NCBI RefSeq assembly: GCF_905209685.1
Contig: NZ_CAJLUB010000077.1
Span: forward strand, 1-8,557
Origin: an uncultured Veillonella sp.
GTDB taxonomy: Bacteria; Bacillota; Negativicutes; Veillonellales; Veillonellaceae
Length of the DNA stretch: 8,557 bases
Reading direction: 5' to 3'
The position numbers and the translations under genes were made by a program. The notes below the pieces were generated by a model. It did not search any database and was not told the origin of the DNA. It worked only from the letters and a program-made list of their open reading frames with translations. Below, piece after piece: positions 1 to 6,156 of this stretch; position 1 is the first letter of the stretch; every line of letters begins with the position of its first letter.

Positions 1-1610
1 GCTTCCAAATCGAAGACTTCACTAAGGGCATCGAAATGCTTACTGAATTATTCCATAAATACGATTTCGTAGACGGTGGCGTAATCTTCGGTCATGCTTT
101 GTCTGGTAACGTTCACTTTAACATTACACCTGACTTCAGCGACCCTAAAGATACTAAGAACTTCGGCGACTTGGTAAAAGAAATGTCTGAACGCGTATCT
201 GGTTTCGGTGGTTCTTTGAAAGCTGAACATGGTACAGGCCGCATGGTAGCACCATTCGTTGAAATGGAATGGGGTAAAAAAGCGTACGAAATCAACCGTC
301 GCATCAAAGCCATCTTTGACCCTGAACGCATCTTGAACCCTGATGTTATGATTACTGATGATCCAGATGTGTACAAGAAAAATCTTAAAGCTCAATGCGT
401 TATCGATGATGCTTTCACAATCTGTATGGAATGCGGTTTCTGTGAAAAACATTGTCCAAGCCGTAACTTAACATTGACTCCACGTCAACGTATCGCATTG
501 TTGCGTGAAACTAAACGCCTTGAAAACGAAGGCAACTTCACATTGGCATCTGAACTTAGAAAAGGTTACGAATACTTCGGCGTAGATACTTGTGCTGCTT
601 GCTCTATGTGTAAAGGTCTTTGCCCACTCAGCATCGATACTGCTCAAATCGCATTGTCCATGCGCCGCATCGATCCACCTGCACCAGAATTGGCTAAGAA
701 AATCTACGATAACTTCTCCACAACACTTCAAATGTGCCGTGCTGGTGTAAGTCTTGAAGGCATTGCAGGCTCTATCATTACACAAAAAGCGATTTCTAAG
801 ATTACTGAAGGCTTACATGGCGTAACAGGTGTTACACCATATGTACCTAAAACAACTCCTAAGGCTAATCGCTATAAATTGAAAAACCGCATTAAACCTA
901 CTAACTTTGAAAAGGTTGTATACTTCAGTACTTGTGCGAACCGCGCATTCAAACCAAACCAAGGTTATGACGATGATCGCAGCTTACAACAAGTTGTAGA
1001 AAGCCTCTGCAACAAGGCTCATATCGATATTATTTATCCTCAACATATCGAAAACCTCTGCTGTGGTTTGAGCTTTGAAAACTACGATGACGTTCACGAA
1101 CGTGCTGTTAAGGACTTGCACGATGCATTGATGAAAGCATCTCAAAATGGTAAATATCCAATTGTGATTGACCATAGTGCATGCTTTAACCATGCGTTCA
1201 AACACATGCCAGACTTAGAAATCAACGATATTTCTGAATTCTTGTGCAAATACGTAGTACCTCATCTCGATATTGAAAAATGCGATGAACGCGTAATCGT
1301 ACACAAACAATGTAAGATTAAATCTTTGAATAAATCCCAATACATTGAAGACTTGGCTCGTCTATGTACAGACCATGTATTCAACATTAAATCCTTCGCA
1401 TGCGACGGCTTTGCTGGTCAAAAAGGTTTCTTCACACCAGAACTTAACAAAGCTGCTACAAAAGACCTTGCTGGTGAAATTGCTGAATACGGCGCAACAC
1501 TAGGCGTAAGCTCCAGTTCCACATGTGAAATTGGCCTTGGTGAAAGCGGTGGAATCCCATTCGTAGGCGTTGCATTCCTATTAGACCGTTGCTCTAAAGC
1601 AAAAAAATAA
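1..1610 (+). CDS. FAD-linked / 4Fe-4S oxidoreductase, D-lactate dehydrogenase type (5' truncated)
   Basis: C-terminal part of a flavin and iron-sulfur 2-hydroxyacid dehydrogenase; the reading frame is open from base 3 and the N-terminal FAD-binding half lies outside the window. Counting residues from the ATG at 36, the end of the FAD-oxidase C domain shows GHALSGNVH (19-27) and EHGTGR (64-69), both typical of this flavoprotein family. Two ferredoxin-like CxxCxxCxxxCP motifs follow (C130/133/136/140 and C186/189/192/196). Then come two CCG-type domains: C300, C342-C343, C383, and C426, C456, C497. In the second domain the usual CC pair reads C456-D457. The layout matches large YdiJ/Dld-like proteins that oxidise D-lactate or D-2-hydroxyglutarate. 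D-lactate is favoured here because the other end of the window encodes propionate-pathway mutase, but substrate is inference. Codons are of a highly expressed type (mostly TTC, AAC, CGT). A terminator follows at 1640. Confidence 0.85.
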   Translation, partial: FQIEDFTKGIEMLTELFHKYDFVDGGVIFGHALSGNVHFNITPDFSDPKDTKNFGDLVKEMSERVSGFGGSLKAEHGTGRMVAPFVEMEWGKKAYEINRRIKAIFDPERILNPDVMITDDPDVYKKNLKAQCVIDDAFTICMECGFCEKHCPSRNLTLTPRQRIALLRETKRLENEGNFTLASELRKGYEYFGVDTCAACSMCKGLCPLSIDTAQIALSMRRIDPPAPELAKKIYDNFSTTLQMCRAGVSLEGIAGSIITQKAISKITEGLHGVTGVTPYVPKTTPKANRYKLKNRIKPTNFEKVVYFSTCANRAFKPNQGYDDDRSLQQVVESLCNKAHIDIIYPQHIENLCCGLSFENYDDVHERAVKDLHDALMKASQNGKYPIVIDHSACFNHAFKHMPDLEINDISEFLCKYVVPHLDIEKCDERVIVHKQCKIKSLNKSQYIEDLARLCTDHVFNIKSFACDGFAGQKGFFTPELNKAATKDLAGEIAEYGATLGVSSSSTCEIGLGESGGIPFVGVAFLLDRCSKAKK

Positions 1611-1639
1611 GATTTATAACATTACCTACCATATAACGA

Positions 1640-1669
1640 AAAAGGACGAGTTGCGGCTCGTCCTTTTTT
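1640..1669 (+). terminator. Intrinsic terminator after the oxidoreductase gene
   Basis: The arms AAAAGGACGAG (1640-1650) and CTCGTCCTTTT (1657-1667) are perfectly complementary over 11 bp around a 6-base loop and end in a run of T (1664-1669). It starts 30 bases after the stop codon and closes the upstream transcript. Confidence 0.9.
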
Positions 1670-1680
1670 GTATATAGTTT

Positions 1681-1689
1681 TGGTATAAT
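1681..1689 (+). promoter_or_regulatory. Extended -10 promoter for the TPR lipoprotein operon
   Basis: TGGTATAAT is a perfect TGnTATAAT extended -10 element. No good -35 is seen, which such promoters can do without. It lies just beyond the preceding terminator. It would leave a leader of about 105 bases before the ATG at 1800; the leader is AT-rich and shows no clear structured RNA. Confidence 0.6.
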
Positions 1690-1799
1690 TGTAATGTATT
1701 TAATAAATTATAAGTTACTACTACATATTGTCATCATATTAAATAATGAATATATACGACATAATGTGGTTGTATATATAGATAATATAGAGGTATGGT

Positions 1800-2405
1800 A
1801 TGAAATATATTCTATTATGTATATGTTTGCTTAGCCTATTAGGTTGTGGCACGGATACTAAGACTCAGGAAAACACTAAACCTACAACAGCTAATGAACA
1901 AGCTAAAACAGATCAAGGCCAAGATGCTCATGTAATGGCAGCTAAGCAGGCTCTATCCTCTGGCGATTATGCTAAAACCATCGAGGAAGCATCAGCTTCT
2001 ATTAAGGATAATCCTAATAATGCAGAGGCGTACTCCATCCGTGGCTTCGCTACGGCGTTGAGTGGTGATACCGCTAAAGGTTTAGTAGATACTAAAAAAT
2101 CATATGATTTAGATCCTAATAATGTAGCGAATTACTACAACATGGCCATGGTGTACAAATTACAAGGCCAATTAAATGAGTCTAAACAATGGTTTGAAAA
2201 GGTATTAGAAAAGGACCCTCGTAACACCTGGTCTGTGTACGGTATTGCTACCATTTATGCAGACCAAGGGGATGATACGAAGGCCCTTGATTGGCTTGAA
2301 AAAGCGATTACAATTGATCCATCTGTGAAAGCCGTAGCTGCTGAACAAGACCATTTCGAACGCTTTCACAATAATGCGCGATTTAAAACATTAGTAGGAT
2401 TATAG
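1800..2405 (+). CDS. TPR-repeat lipoprotein
   Basis: A 201-residue exported lipoprotein. The start is supported by AGAGG at 1789-1793, six bases before the ATG. Residues 1-15 form a short signal peptide and LLGC gives the lipobox, with C16 as the lipidated cysteine; D19 soon after does not settle which membrane it enters. A polar linker (17-42) leads to about four tetratricopeptide-like repeats (roughly 43-73, 76-107, 110-141 and 144-175), each with small/aromatic packing positions and ending in D-P or N-P. The tail DHFERFHNNARFKTLVG (184-200) resembles the capping helix seen in many bacterial TPR proteins. TPRs bind proteins, so a scaffold role at the envelope is likely, but no partner is visible. 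It is followed after two bases by a membrane protein gene, which suggests joint function. Confidence 0.85.
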   Translation: MKYILLCICLLSLLGCGTDTKTQENTKPTTANEQAKTDQGQDAHVMAAKQALSSGDYAKTIEEASASIKDNPNNAEAYSIRGFATALSGDTAKGLVDTKKSYDLDPNNVANYYNMAMVYKLQGQLNESKQWFEKVLEKDPRNTWSVYGIATIYADQGDDTKALDWLEKAITIDPSVKAVAAEQDHFERFHNNARFKTLVGL

Positions 2406-2407
2406 GT

Positions 2408-2821
2408 ATGGCTGTGAAACAGATGATTCGCCTTATTATAAAGGCGATAGGATTTATATATTGGTTTGTTTTTCTATACCTTGGTGGTCTAATGGTCGTA
2501 GACTGGTCAGGGTTTATGTCCCAACATAATATAGAAACACCTCTATTCCTTACATACTTAGTATTTGTAGGATGTTTTGTAACACCGTATATTATGCTGT
2601 ACTGGAAAAAGCTAAATCCTAATGTGAAAGTTCCATTTTTTGTGCGCCATCTCTCCGAATTTATGGCGCGATTAGAAGATTGCCATAGCATATGGTTTGA
2701 TGTGCTATATGTACTAAAATTATTGCTCTATTTCGTAACAATCCTGTGGATGCTTTGTATCATATTACTCACCTTAGCAGTTATTGCGTGGACAATAGTC
2801 CTAATTTTGCTGAGCAATTGA
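2408..2821 (+). CDS. Small polytopic membrane protein of unknown function
   Basis: A 137-residue protein that I do not recognise. Hydrophobic segments lie at about residues 13-31, 45-65 and 103-135; the last is long enough for one long or two closely packed helices. Basic residues at the N-terminus (K4, R8, K12) and in the 67-85 loop (K67, K68, K74, R80) fit a cytoplasmic start by the positive-inside rule, although the loop charges make the topology ambiguous. The ATG comes two bases after the TAG stop of the TPR lipoprotein and no separate promoter fits between them, so it is probably translated by coupling. An alternative start at residue 6 cannot be excluded. Two tandem TGA stops end the gene. 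The convergent hicB gene ends 16 bases further on. Confidence 0.7.
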   Translation: MAVKQMIRLIIKAIGFIYWFVFLYLGGLMVVDWSGFMSQHNIETPLFLTYLVFVGCFVTPYIMLYWKKLNPNVKVPFFVRHLSEFMARLEDCHSIWFDVLYVLKLLLYFVTILWMLCIILLTLAVIAWTIVLILLSN

Positions 2822-2823
2822 TG

Positions 2824-2851
2824 ATGTAAATTTATATTTACATTGTTTTTT
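2824..2851 (+). terminator. Weak AT-rich terminator after the membrane protein
   Basis: ATGTAAAT (2824-2831) and ATTTACAT (2836-2843) form an 8-bp stem with a 4-base loop, followed by TG and six T. Few GC pairs make it weak. The right arm overlaps the last codons of hicB on the other strand. No matching U-tract exists for the hicB direction. Confidence 0.45.
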
Positions 2852-3215
2852 CTACTAATGCTTCTTGTAAAAGTTGAGAAAAATTAATTCCTTTAGCTAG
2901 CGCTCGATCATTTAGCCAGGCAGGAATTGTTAAGGTTTTCTTTACGGATTTACTATTTTTAGCTAAATCAATATCTGTTTGCACTAATGTAGGATACGTT
3001 GTATCCGTACAAGGTAAGTTGCGAATAGATGTAGGTGTAGGTAATCTTTCTCCATCTTCTAAGGCACCTAAAATATATAGCTCCATAGCTTCTTGCGCAT
3101 TAGTTACGAGCTCTGTTAGGGTTGAGCCAGTACTGCTAGTATATTCTAAGTCTGGAAACTCAGCCCAGAAACCATCAGCATCATCATGGATTATAGCAGG
3201 GTATATAAATTTCAT
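2838..3215 (-). CDS. hicB: HicB-family antitoxin
   Basis: A 125-residue antitoxin that should bind and neutralise the HicA mRNA interferase encoded just upstream. Residues 1-60 show the HicB partial RNase H-like fold: a first strand, then a GFWAEFPDL segment (15-23), then the T-rich turn and the helix LTELVTNAQEAMELYI (33-48). A linker follows, then a ribbon-helix-helix-like DNA-binding tail (about 91-121: basic KK, LTIPAWLNDRALAKG, then FSQLLQEAL). Such tails let HicB repress its own promoter. A GAGGAGG ribosome site overlaps the TGA stop of hicA, nine bases before this ATG, so translation of the two is probably coupled. It comes second in the operon, the order typical of hicAB. Confidence 0.9.
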   Translation of the reverse strand: MKFIYPAIIHDDADGFWAEFPDLEYTSSTGSTLTELVTNAQEAMELYILGALEDGERLPTPTSIRNLPCTDTTYPTLVQTDIDLAKNSKSVKKTLTIPAWLNDRALAKGINFSQLLQEALVEKTM

Positions 3216-3224
3216 AAATCCTCC

Positions 3225-3401
3225 TCATTTTAGTCCTGTACGTTTTAAAATTGCATTTAATAAGCCGACAGGTACATCTTTTCCATGTACGGCAATCACT
3301 TCAACTTGATTATCCTTTTTCAAACGATGATGATTGCCGCGTTGCCGTACATCCTTCCAGCCGTTTTTGAGTAGCAGTTTTAGTAGATCTTTATCTTTCA
3401 T
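3225..3401 (-). CDS. hicA: HicA-family mRNA interferase toxin
   Basis: A 58-residue toxin with a double-stranded RNA-binding-like fold that cleaves mRNA when free of HicB. The sequence starts MKDKDLLKLLLKNGW and carries RGNHHRL (21-27), where H24 matches the catalytic histidine of the family; IAVHGKDVPVGLLNAILKR (near the C-terminus) is the usual second half. The frame is open further upstream to 3515, but the start at 3401 is chosen because it gives the normal HicA length and has a strong AAAGGAGAG ribosome site ending four bases before the ATG (about 3406-3414). The upstream extension has no homologous look and would run through palindromic control DNA. It precedes hicB by nine bases. Confidence 0.9.
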   Translation of the reverse strand: MKDKDLLKLLLKNGWKDVRQRGNHHRLKKDNQVEVIAVHGKDVPVGLLNAILKRTGLK

Positions 3402-3422
3402 ATGCTCTCCTTTTATAGTAAC

Positions 3423-3434
3423 ACGTGTACACGT
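3423..3434. promoter_or_regulatory. Palindrome upstream of hicA, candidate HicB operator
   Basis: ACGTGTACACGT is a perfect 12-bp palindrome lying just upstream of the hicA ribosome site. On the minus strand it sits between TTGTTT (3438-3443) and TACTAT (3415-3420), exactly 17 bp apart. That pair would make a very short leader, so the true promoter may lie further upstream. Autorepression by HicB through a palindromic operator is known for the family; assigning this site is inference. Confidence 0.5.
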
Positions 3435-3495
3435 ATAAAACAATTGATATGAGTTATGTCTTTTCATTTCTAGTCTAACCGTATATAAAGGAAAA

Positions 3496-3520
3496 CAGGG
3501 GTGACCATTGGTCACCCCTG
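3496..3520. repeat. 11-bp perfect inverted repeat between hicA and the DUF3829 gene
   Basis: CAGGGGTGACC (3496-3506) and GGTCACCCCTG (3510-3520) are perfect complements around ATT. This is a GC-rich island in very AT-rich surroundings. Read on the minus strand it is followed by TTTTCCTTT, so it could act as an intrinsic terminator for transcription heading toward hicA. It could equally be a regulator binding site, since TTGACA lies 15 bases to its right. A shorter repeat, TGACT (3519-3523) with AGTCA (3529-3533), adjoins it. Confidence 0.8.
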
Positions 3521-3534
3521 ACTCTATTAGTCAC

Positions 3535-3562
3535 TTGACAAAATAGATATATGATTTATATG
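3535..3562 (+). promoter_or_regulatory. Probable promoter of the DUF3829 lipoprotein
   Basis: TTGACA (3535-3540) is a perfect -35. The best -10 with 16-bp spacing is TATATG (3557-3562), only partly consensus. A perfect TATAAT also stands at 3595-3600 but lacks a good -35. Either could be used; the start of transcription cannot be fixed from sequence. Confidence 0.5.
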
Positions 3563-3589
3563 CATTAATTCTATTTATATAAATCATAT
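3549..3589. repeat. 13-bp AT-rich inverted repeat in the DUF3829 promoter
   Basis: ATATGATTTATAT (3549-3561) and ATATAAATCATAT (3577-3589) are perfect complements with a 15-base spacer. The left arm covers the likely -10. A further direct copy of TATATAAATC (3576-3585) occurs at 3606-3615, exactly 30 bp downstream. This arrangement of three half-sites on a nearly integral number of helical turns looks like an operator; the protein that would bind it is unknown. Confidence 0.6.
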
Positions 3590-3648
3590 TAGTATATAAT
3601 TAAGGTATATAAATCGGGTTGTATATTGATGAAAGGAGAGAATTCATC

Positions 3649-4551
3649 ATGAAACCATTGGGTAAACGGATTGCAATGGCTGTGTTGTGTGCGGCTACAT
3701 TGACATCCCCCTTATTGTTGAGCGGTTGTAGTATGTCGGAGCTGTGGCAGGGCACTGAACAGAGTCGCAAGGAAATTGCGCAGCGGTCTGAGCAGGATCA
3801 GGTACAGTTATTTAATCAATATGTAAAAGCCGTAAGCCGATTTAATCGCATGGCTGTAATGTTTGATTATGCGAATAGACCAACTCTTAATGAGTTAAAA
3901 GCGGGGCAGCATTTAACTGTATTTAATGCGCCGAACTTTAAACAGCTACAAAAAGAATTAGAAGAGGCTAAGCAAGCAGGTGTTCCGTATGATGAAATGA
4001 AGGAGCCTTTAGATAAGCTACTTTCAAAATTGAACGAAATTACACCGGTTGCGGAAGAACTTGATGCATACTATAAATCTAAAGGGTATACTACAGATAA
4101 CTATGCTAAGGAGCAACAATTAGGTCCTAAATATGTTCAGTTATACGAACAATTTATTCCTATTTATGCTGACTTTGATAATTTAATGCATAAGATTAAT
4201 ACGGACCGATTGCAACAACGGTTACAACAATTGCGCGATGCAGGTAAGAAAAATGCAGCCGCTGCACAAGAGGTTTCTTTGCGACTTACTGCAGTCCTAG
4301 AAAAGCTAGATAGTGAAAAAGAACCAGATGTAAATGCGATCAATCAAGAGCTACAAGCTATTGGTGATTTAGCGAATGGTATTTCTAGCCCTAAGTATGA
4401 CCCTGTTAAGACCTCTGTAAACTCTACGATTGGTGCCATTCGTACCTATATGGGATCCAAACAAGATAACGATTATAAACATATGGTTGAGGCCTATAAC
4501 CGTTACATTTCCAATATGAATACAACCAATATGAATGAATTGGATCAATAG
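3649..4551 (+). CDS. DUF3829 (YiiG-like) lipoprotein
   Basis: A 300-residue exported lipoprotein. The ATG at 3649 is preferred to one at 3619 because AAAGGAGAG (3632-3640) stands eight bases before it and a proper signal peptide begins there: basic MKPLGKR, hydrophobic core, then lipobox LSGC with C27 lipidated. The mature part is almost wholly helical and rich in Q, E, K and L, with long amphipathic stretches (about residues 45-65, 95-130, 160-215 and 225-245). It fits the DUF3829 family, whose function is not established. An N-terminal conserved-looking region QLFNQYVKAVSRFNRM reads like the first helix of the domain. It stands alone, divergent from hicA and convergent with rarD. A periplasm-facing structural or binding role is a guess only. 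Confidence 0.75.
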   Translation: MKPLGKRIAMAVLCAATLTSPLLLSGCSMSELWQGTEQSRKEIAQRSEQDQVQLFNQYVKAVSRFNRMAVMFDYANRPTLNELKAGQHLTVFNAPNFKQLQKELEEAKQAGVPYDEMKEPLDKLLSKLNEITPVAEELDAYYKSKGYTTDNYAKEQQLGPKYVQLYEQFIPIYADFDNLMHKINTDRLQQRLQQLRDAGKKNAAAAQEVSLRLTAVLEKLDSEKEPDVNAINQELQAIGDLANGISSPKYDPVKTSVNSTIGAIRTYMGSKQDNDYKHMVEAYNRYISNMNTTNMNELDQ

Positions 4552-4642
4552 AGTTAATACGGTTTAAGACGGATACGTTATATATGAGTTAATATAAGTA
4601 TGAGCATCATATAAGCGTAACTTAGTGTAAGTATTATATATA

Positions 4643-4683
4643 AAAAGCTGTATCGAATGAGGATATCATTTGATACAGCTTTT
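4643..4683. terminator. Bidirectional terminator between the DUF3829 gene and rarD
   Basis: AAAAGCTGTATCGAATGA (4643-4660) pairs with TCATTTGATACAGCTTTT (4666-4683) over 18 bp, with one G-U pair and a 5-base loop. T-rich sequence follows on the plus strand, and the A run before it gives U's on the minus strand. It can thus end both the lipoprotein transcript and the convergent rarD transcript. The remaining bases of this 211-base gap (4552-4642) hold only AT-rich sequence with no recognisable gene. Confidence 0.8.
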
Positions 4684-4711
4684 ATGTATTTATAGGCTAG
4701 ATATAGTTGCT

Positions 4712-4729
4712 AAAATCTCTTGTGAGATT
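4712..4729 (-). terminator. Small hairpin just after rarD
   Basis: AATCTC (4714-4719) and GAGATT (4724-4729) form a 6-bp stem with a 4-base loop; in the rarD direction it ends in TTTT. It lies about 35 bases past the rarD stop. Short stem and short U-tract make it a weak candidate, with the larger hairpin at 4643-4683 as the main stop. Confidence 0.3.
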
Positions 4730-4762
4730 GCATGCAGATAGCAAACGCTCTCTTGTACTTAA

Positions 4763-5653
4763 CTACATTTTTCTAATGGTTGTAATTTGATTTGATAATG
4801 AGAACAACACTAAGGCTATCCAGATACAACCAAAGGCAATCATCTGTGGTGTGCCAAAGCTTTCACCAAAGTAGAAAATAGCTAGCAACAAGGCAATGGT
4901 AGGGGAGACATATTGCAGGAAGCCTAGTAGGTTGAGCGGCAATAGTTGAGCGCCATAGGAGAATAGCACCAATGGAACCGATGTTGTTAGACCGCAGGCT
5001 ATGAGTAGCATGGACGTATACAAGTCTGTGCTGAAATAGGACCATACTGTATTATCGATCATGGTCGTATAGAGTAAGGCTAGCGGTGTTAATAGCCAAG
5101 CCTCAAAGGCGATGCTCGTAAAGGGAGAGATGAGTAGTTTCTTTTTGACGACCCCATAGAGGCCAAAGGAAACGGCGAGGATCATCGACACTAACGGCAA
5201 GGATCCCACTTGATAGGTGAGCAAGGCGATGCCGATGGTAGCGATGAGAACACTTAGCTTTTTTGGTACAGATAGAACCTCTTTAAATAGGATGACACCT
5301 AACACCACATTGAAGAGTGGGTTGATGTAATAGCCAAGGCTCGTGTCCATAACTTGGTTGTTGGCGATGGCCCAAATGTAGGTAAACCAATTTACGCTGA
5401 TGATGACTGATGCCATCAACAGTAGTAATAGTTGTGAACGCTGTTCTTTTAGTAATTGAAAGTCCTTTTTGAACTGTTTAAAATGTAGGCCAAATACGAC
5501 GATGGCCATGCAAATGCCTGACCAGATAATGCGCTGTGCCAGTATATTATATGGTGAAACATGGTTTAATAATGCCCAATAGAGAGGGAGTAAGCCCCAG
5601 ATGATATAGCAACTAAGGGCTGTTATTAGACCTTTTTTACTTGTATGCTCCAT
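4763..5653 (-). CDS. rarD: EamA-family transporter RarD
   Basis: A 296-residue inner-membrane permease of the drug/metabolite transporter superfamily, with about ten membrane helices in two EamA halves. Several stretches match the RarD subfamily rather than generic EamA proteins: GLLPLYWALL (20-29), SVNWFTYIWA (86-95), SLGYYINPL (105-113), FGLYGVVKK (163-171), TSVPLVLF (224-231) and LGFLQYVSPT (243-252). The name comes from an old chloramphenicol-sensitivity link; the real substrate of the family is not firmly known. The start is supported by AAGGAGG on the minus strand (5658-5664), four bases before the ATG, and by an extended -10 promoter at 5677-5685. Length is normal. It is a single-gene unit, divergent from the riboswitch-mutA transcript. 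Confidence 0.9.
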   Translation of the reverse strand: MEHTSKKGLITALSCYIIWGLLPLYWALLNHVSPYNILAQRIIWSGICMAIVVFGLHFKQFKKDFQLLKEQRSQLLLLLMASVIISVNWFTYIWAIANNQVMDTSLGYYINPLFNVVLGVILFKEVLSVPKKLSVLIATIGIALLTYQVGSLPLVSMILAVSFGLYGVVKKKLLISPFTSIAFEAWLLTPLALLYTTMIDNTVWSYFSTDLYTSMLLIACGLTTSVPLVLFSYGAQLLPLNLLGFLQYVSPTIALLLAIFYFGESFGTPQMIAFGCIWIALVLFSLSNQITTIRKM

Positions 5654-5676
5654 AATGCCTCCTTGTGATTGTATTC

Positions 5677-5685
5677 ATTATATCA
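5677..5685 (-). promoter_or_regulatory. Extended -10 promoter of rarD
   Basis: On the minus strand this reads TGATATAAT, a perfect TGnTATAAT element, about 25 bases before the rarD ATG and just upstream of its ribosome site. No -35 is evident. Confidence 0.65.
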
Positions 5686-5734
5686 CGCATTGTGGGTGCG
5701 TTTGTGCGTGGGCTTAGATCTTATGATGATTTGT

Positions 5735-5755
5735 ACTCGATTTATAACTCGATTT
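5735..5755. repeat. Tandem ACTCGATTT direct repeat
   Basis: ACTCGATTT occurs at 5735-5743 and again at 5747-5755, a 12-bp period, in the divergent region between rarD and the riboswitch promoter. Nothing else coding or structured is apparent in 5690-5859, apart from a weak hairpin at 5780-5803 (7 bp with one G-U). It may be a regulator site or chance. Confidence 0.4.
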
Positions 5756-5859
5756 GCAGACAATGAATACGTATATTTGAAAGTGATGAGTTTTTGTCAT
5801 TTTAAATACGCATTAGTTATAACCTGAAATTTGATACTTATGATTAACTGTTATGTTCA

Positions 5860-5889
5860 TTGACTTTGTGCATAATCTTACACTATATT
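5860..5889 (+). promoter_or_regulatory. Promoter of the riboswitch-mutA transcript
   Basis: TTGACT (5860-5865) and TATATT (5884-5889) are spaced 18 bp apart. Transcription would begin near 5896, some 18 bases before the first paired bases of the riboswitch, which fits well. Confidence 0.65.
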
Positions 5890-5913
5890 GGACTTAGAAC
5901 AACGAATATAGAG

Positions 5914-6062
5914 AATAGGTGTCGCAAGACTTAATAGAGAAATCGGTACAAGCCGATGCGGTCCCGCCACTGTAAGGACGAGCCTGCTTTCATAAATGTC
6001 ACTGGAGCAATCTGGGAAGGCGAAAGCAAGGCGATGAGCCCGAGCCAGGAGAACTGCCTATT
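5914..6062 (+). ncRNA. Cobalamin (B12) riboswitch
   Basis: A complete cobalamin aptamer in the mutA leader. AATAGG (5914-5919) can pair with CCTATT (6057-6062) to close it. A hairpin ATCGG/CCGAT (5942-5946 and 5953-5957) is followed by the invariant core GCGGTCCCGCCACTGT (5958-5973), then GGGAAGGC (6014-6021), GCGATGA (6031-6037), and the B12 box AGCCAGGAGAACTGCC (6043-6058). The box differs from the usual AGCCAGGAGACCTGCC by a single base (A for C at position 11). These elements in this order and spacing identify the class; ligand preference between adenosyl- and other cobalamins cannot be read by eye. It lies about 300 bases before mutA and is followed by an intrinsic terminator, indicating transcriptional control. 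Confidence 0.95.
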
Positions 6063-6106
6063 TGATAATCACCGTTATGTACCTACGAGCGATAGGAAGG
6101 GGATTG

Positions 6107-6140
6107 AGGTATGCTGGTTTCAGTGTTTTTTGGCATACTT
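6107..6140 (+). promoter_or_regulatory. Hairpin between riboswitch and terminator
   Basis: AGGTATGC (6107-6114) pairs with GCATACTT (6133-6140) over 8 bp with one G-U pair and an 18-base T-rich loop. It lies between the aptamer and the terminator and may be part of the expression platform, either as an alternative structure or as a receptor for a loop of the aptamer. Its loop contains GGTTTC (6116-6121), which could pair with GGAACC (6149-6154) just before the terminator. Confidence 0.4.
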
Positions 6141-6156
6141 TTCAACAAGGAACCTT

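Noticed and set aside
48..452. Minus-strand open frames opposite the oxidoreductase
   Set aside because: They lie antisense to conserved FAD-domain motifs and have no start signals.
3019..3309. Plus-strand open frame opposite hicB and hicA
   Set aside because: It is antisense to two well-recognised genes, with no ribosome site or protein-like character.
3402..3515. N-terminal extension of hicA to an ATG at 3515
   Set aside because: The strong ribosome site and normal HicA length both point to 3401; the extension covers palindromic control DNA.
3619..3648. Earlier start for the DUF3829 lipoprotein at 3619
   Set aside because: It would put charged residues ahead of the signal peptide and place the AAAGGAGAG ribosome site inside the gene.
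4552..4642. Repeated GAGTTAATA and a short TATGA/TCATA hairpin (4599-4611) after the DUF3829 gene
   Set aside because: Short AT-rich matches of this kind are expected by chance here, and the strong terminator that follows explains the region.
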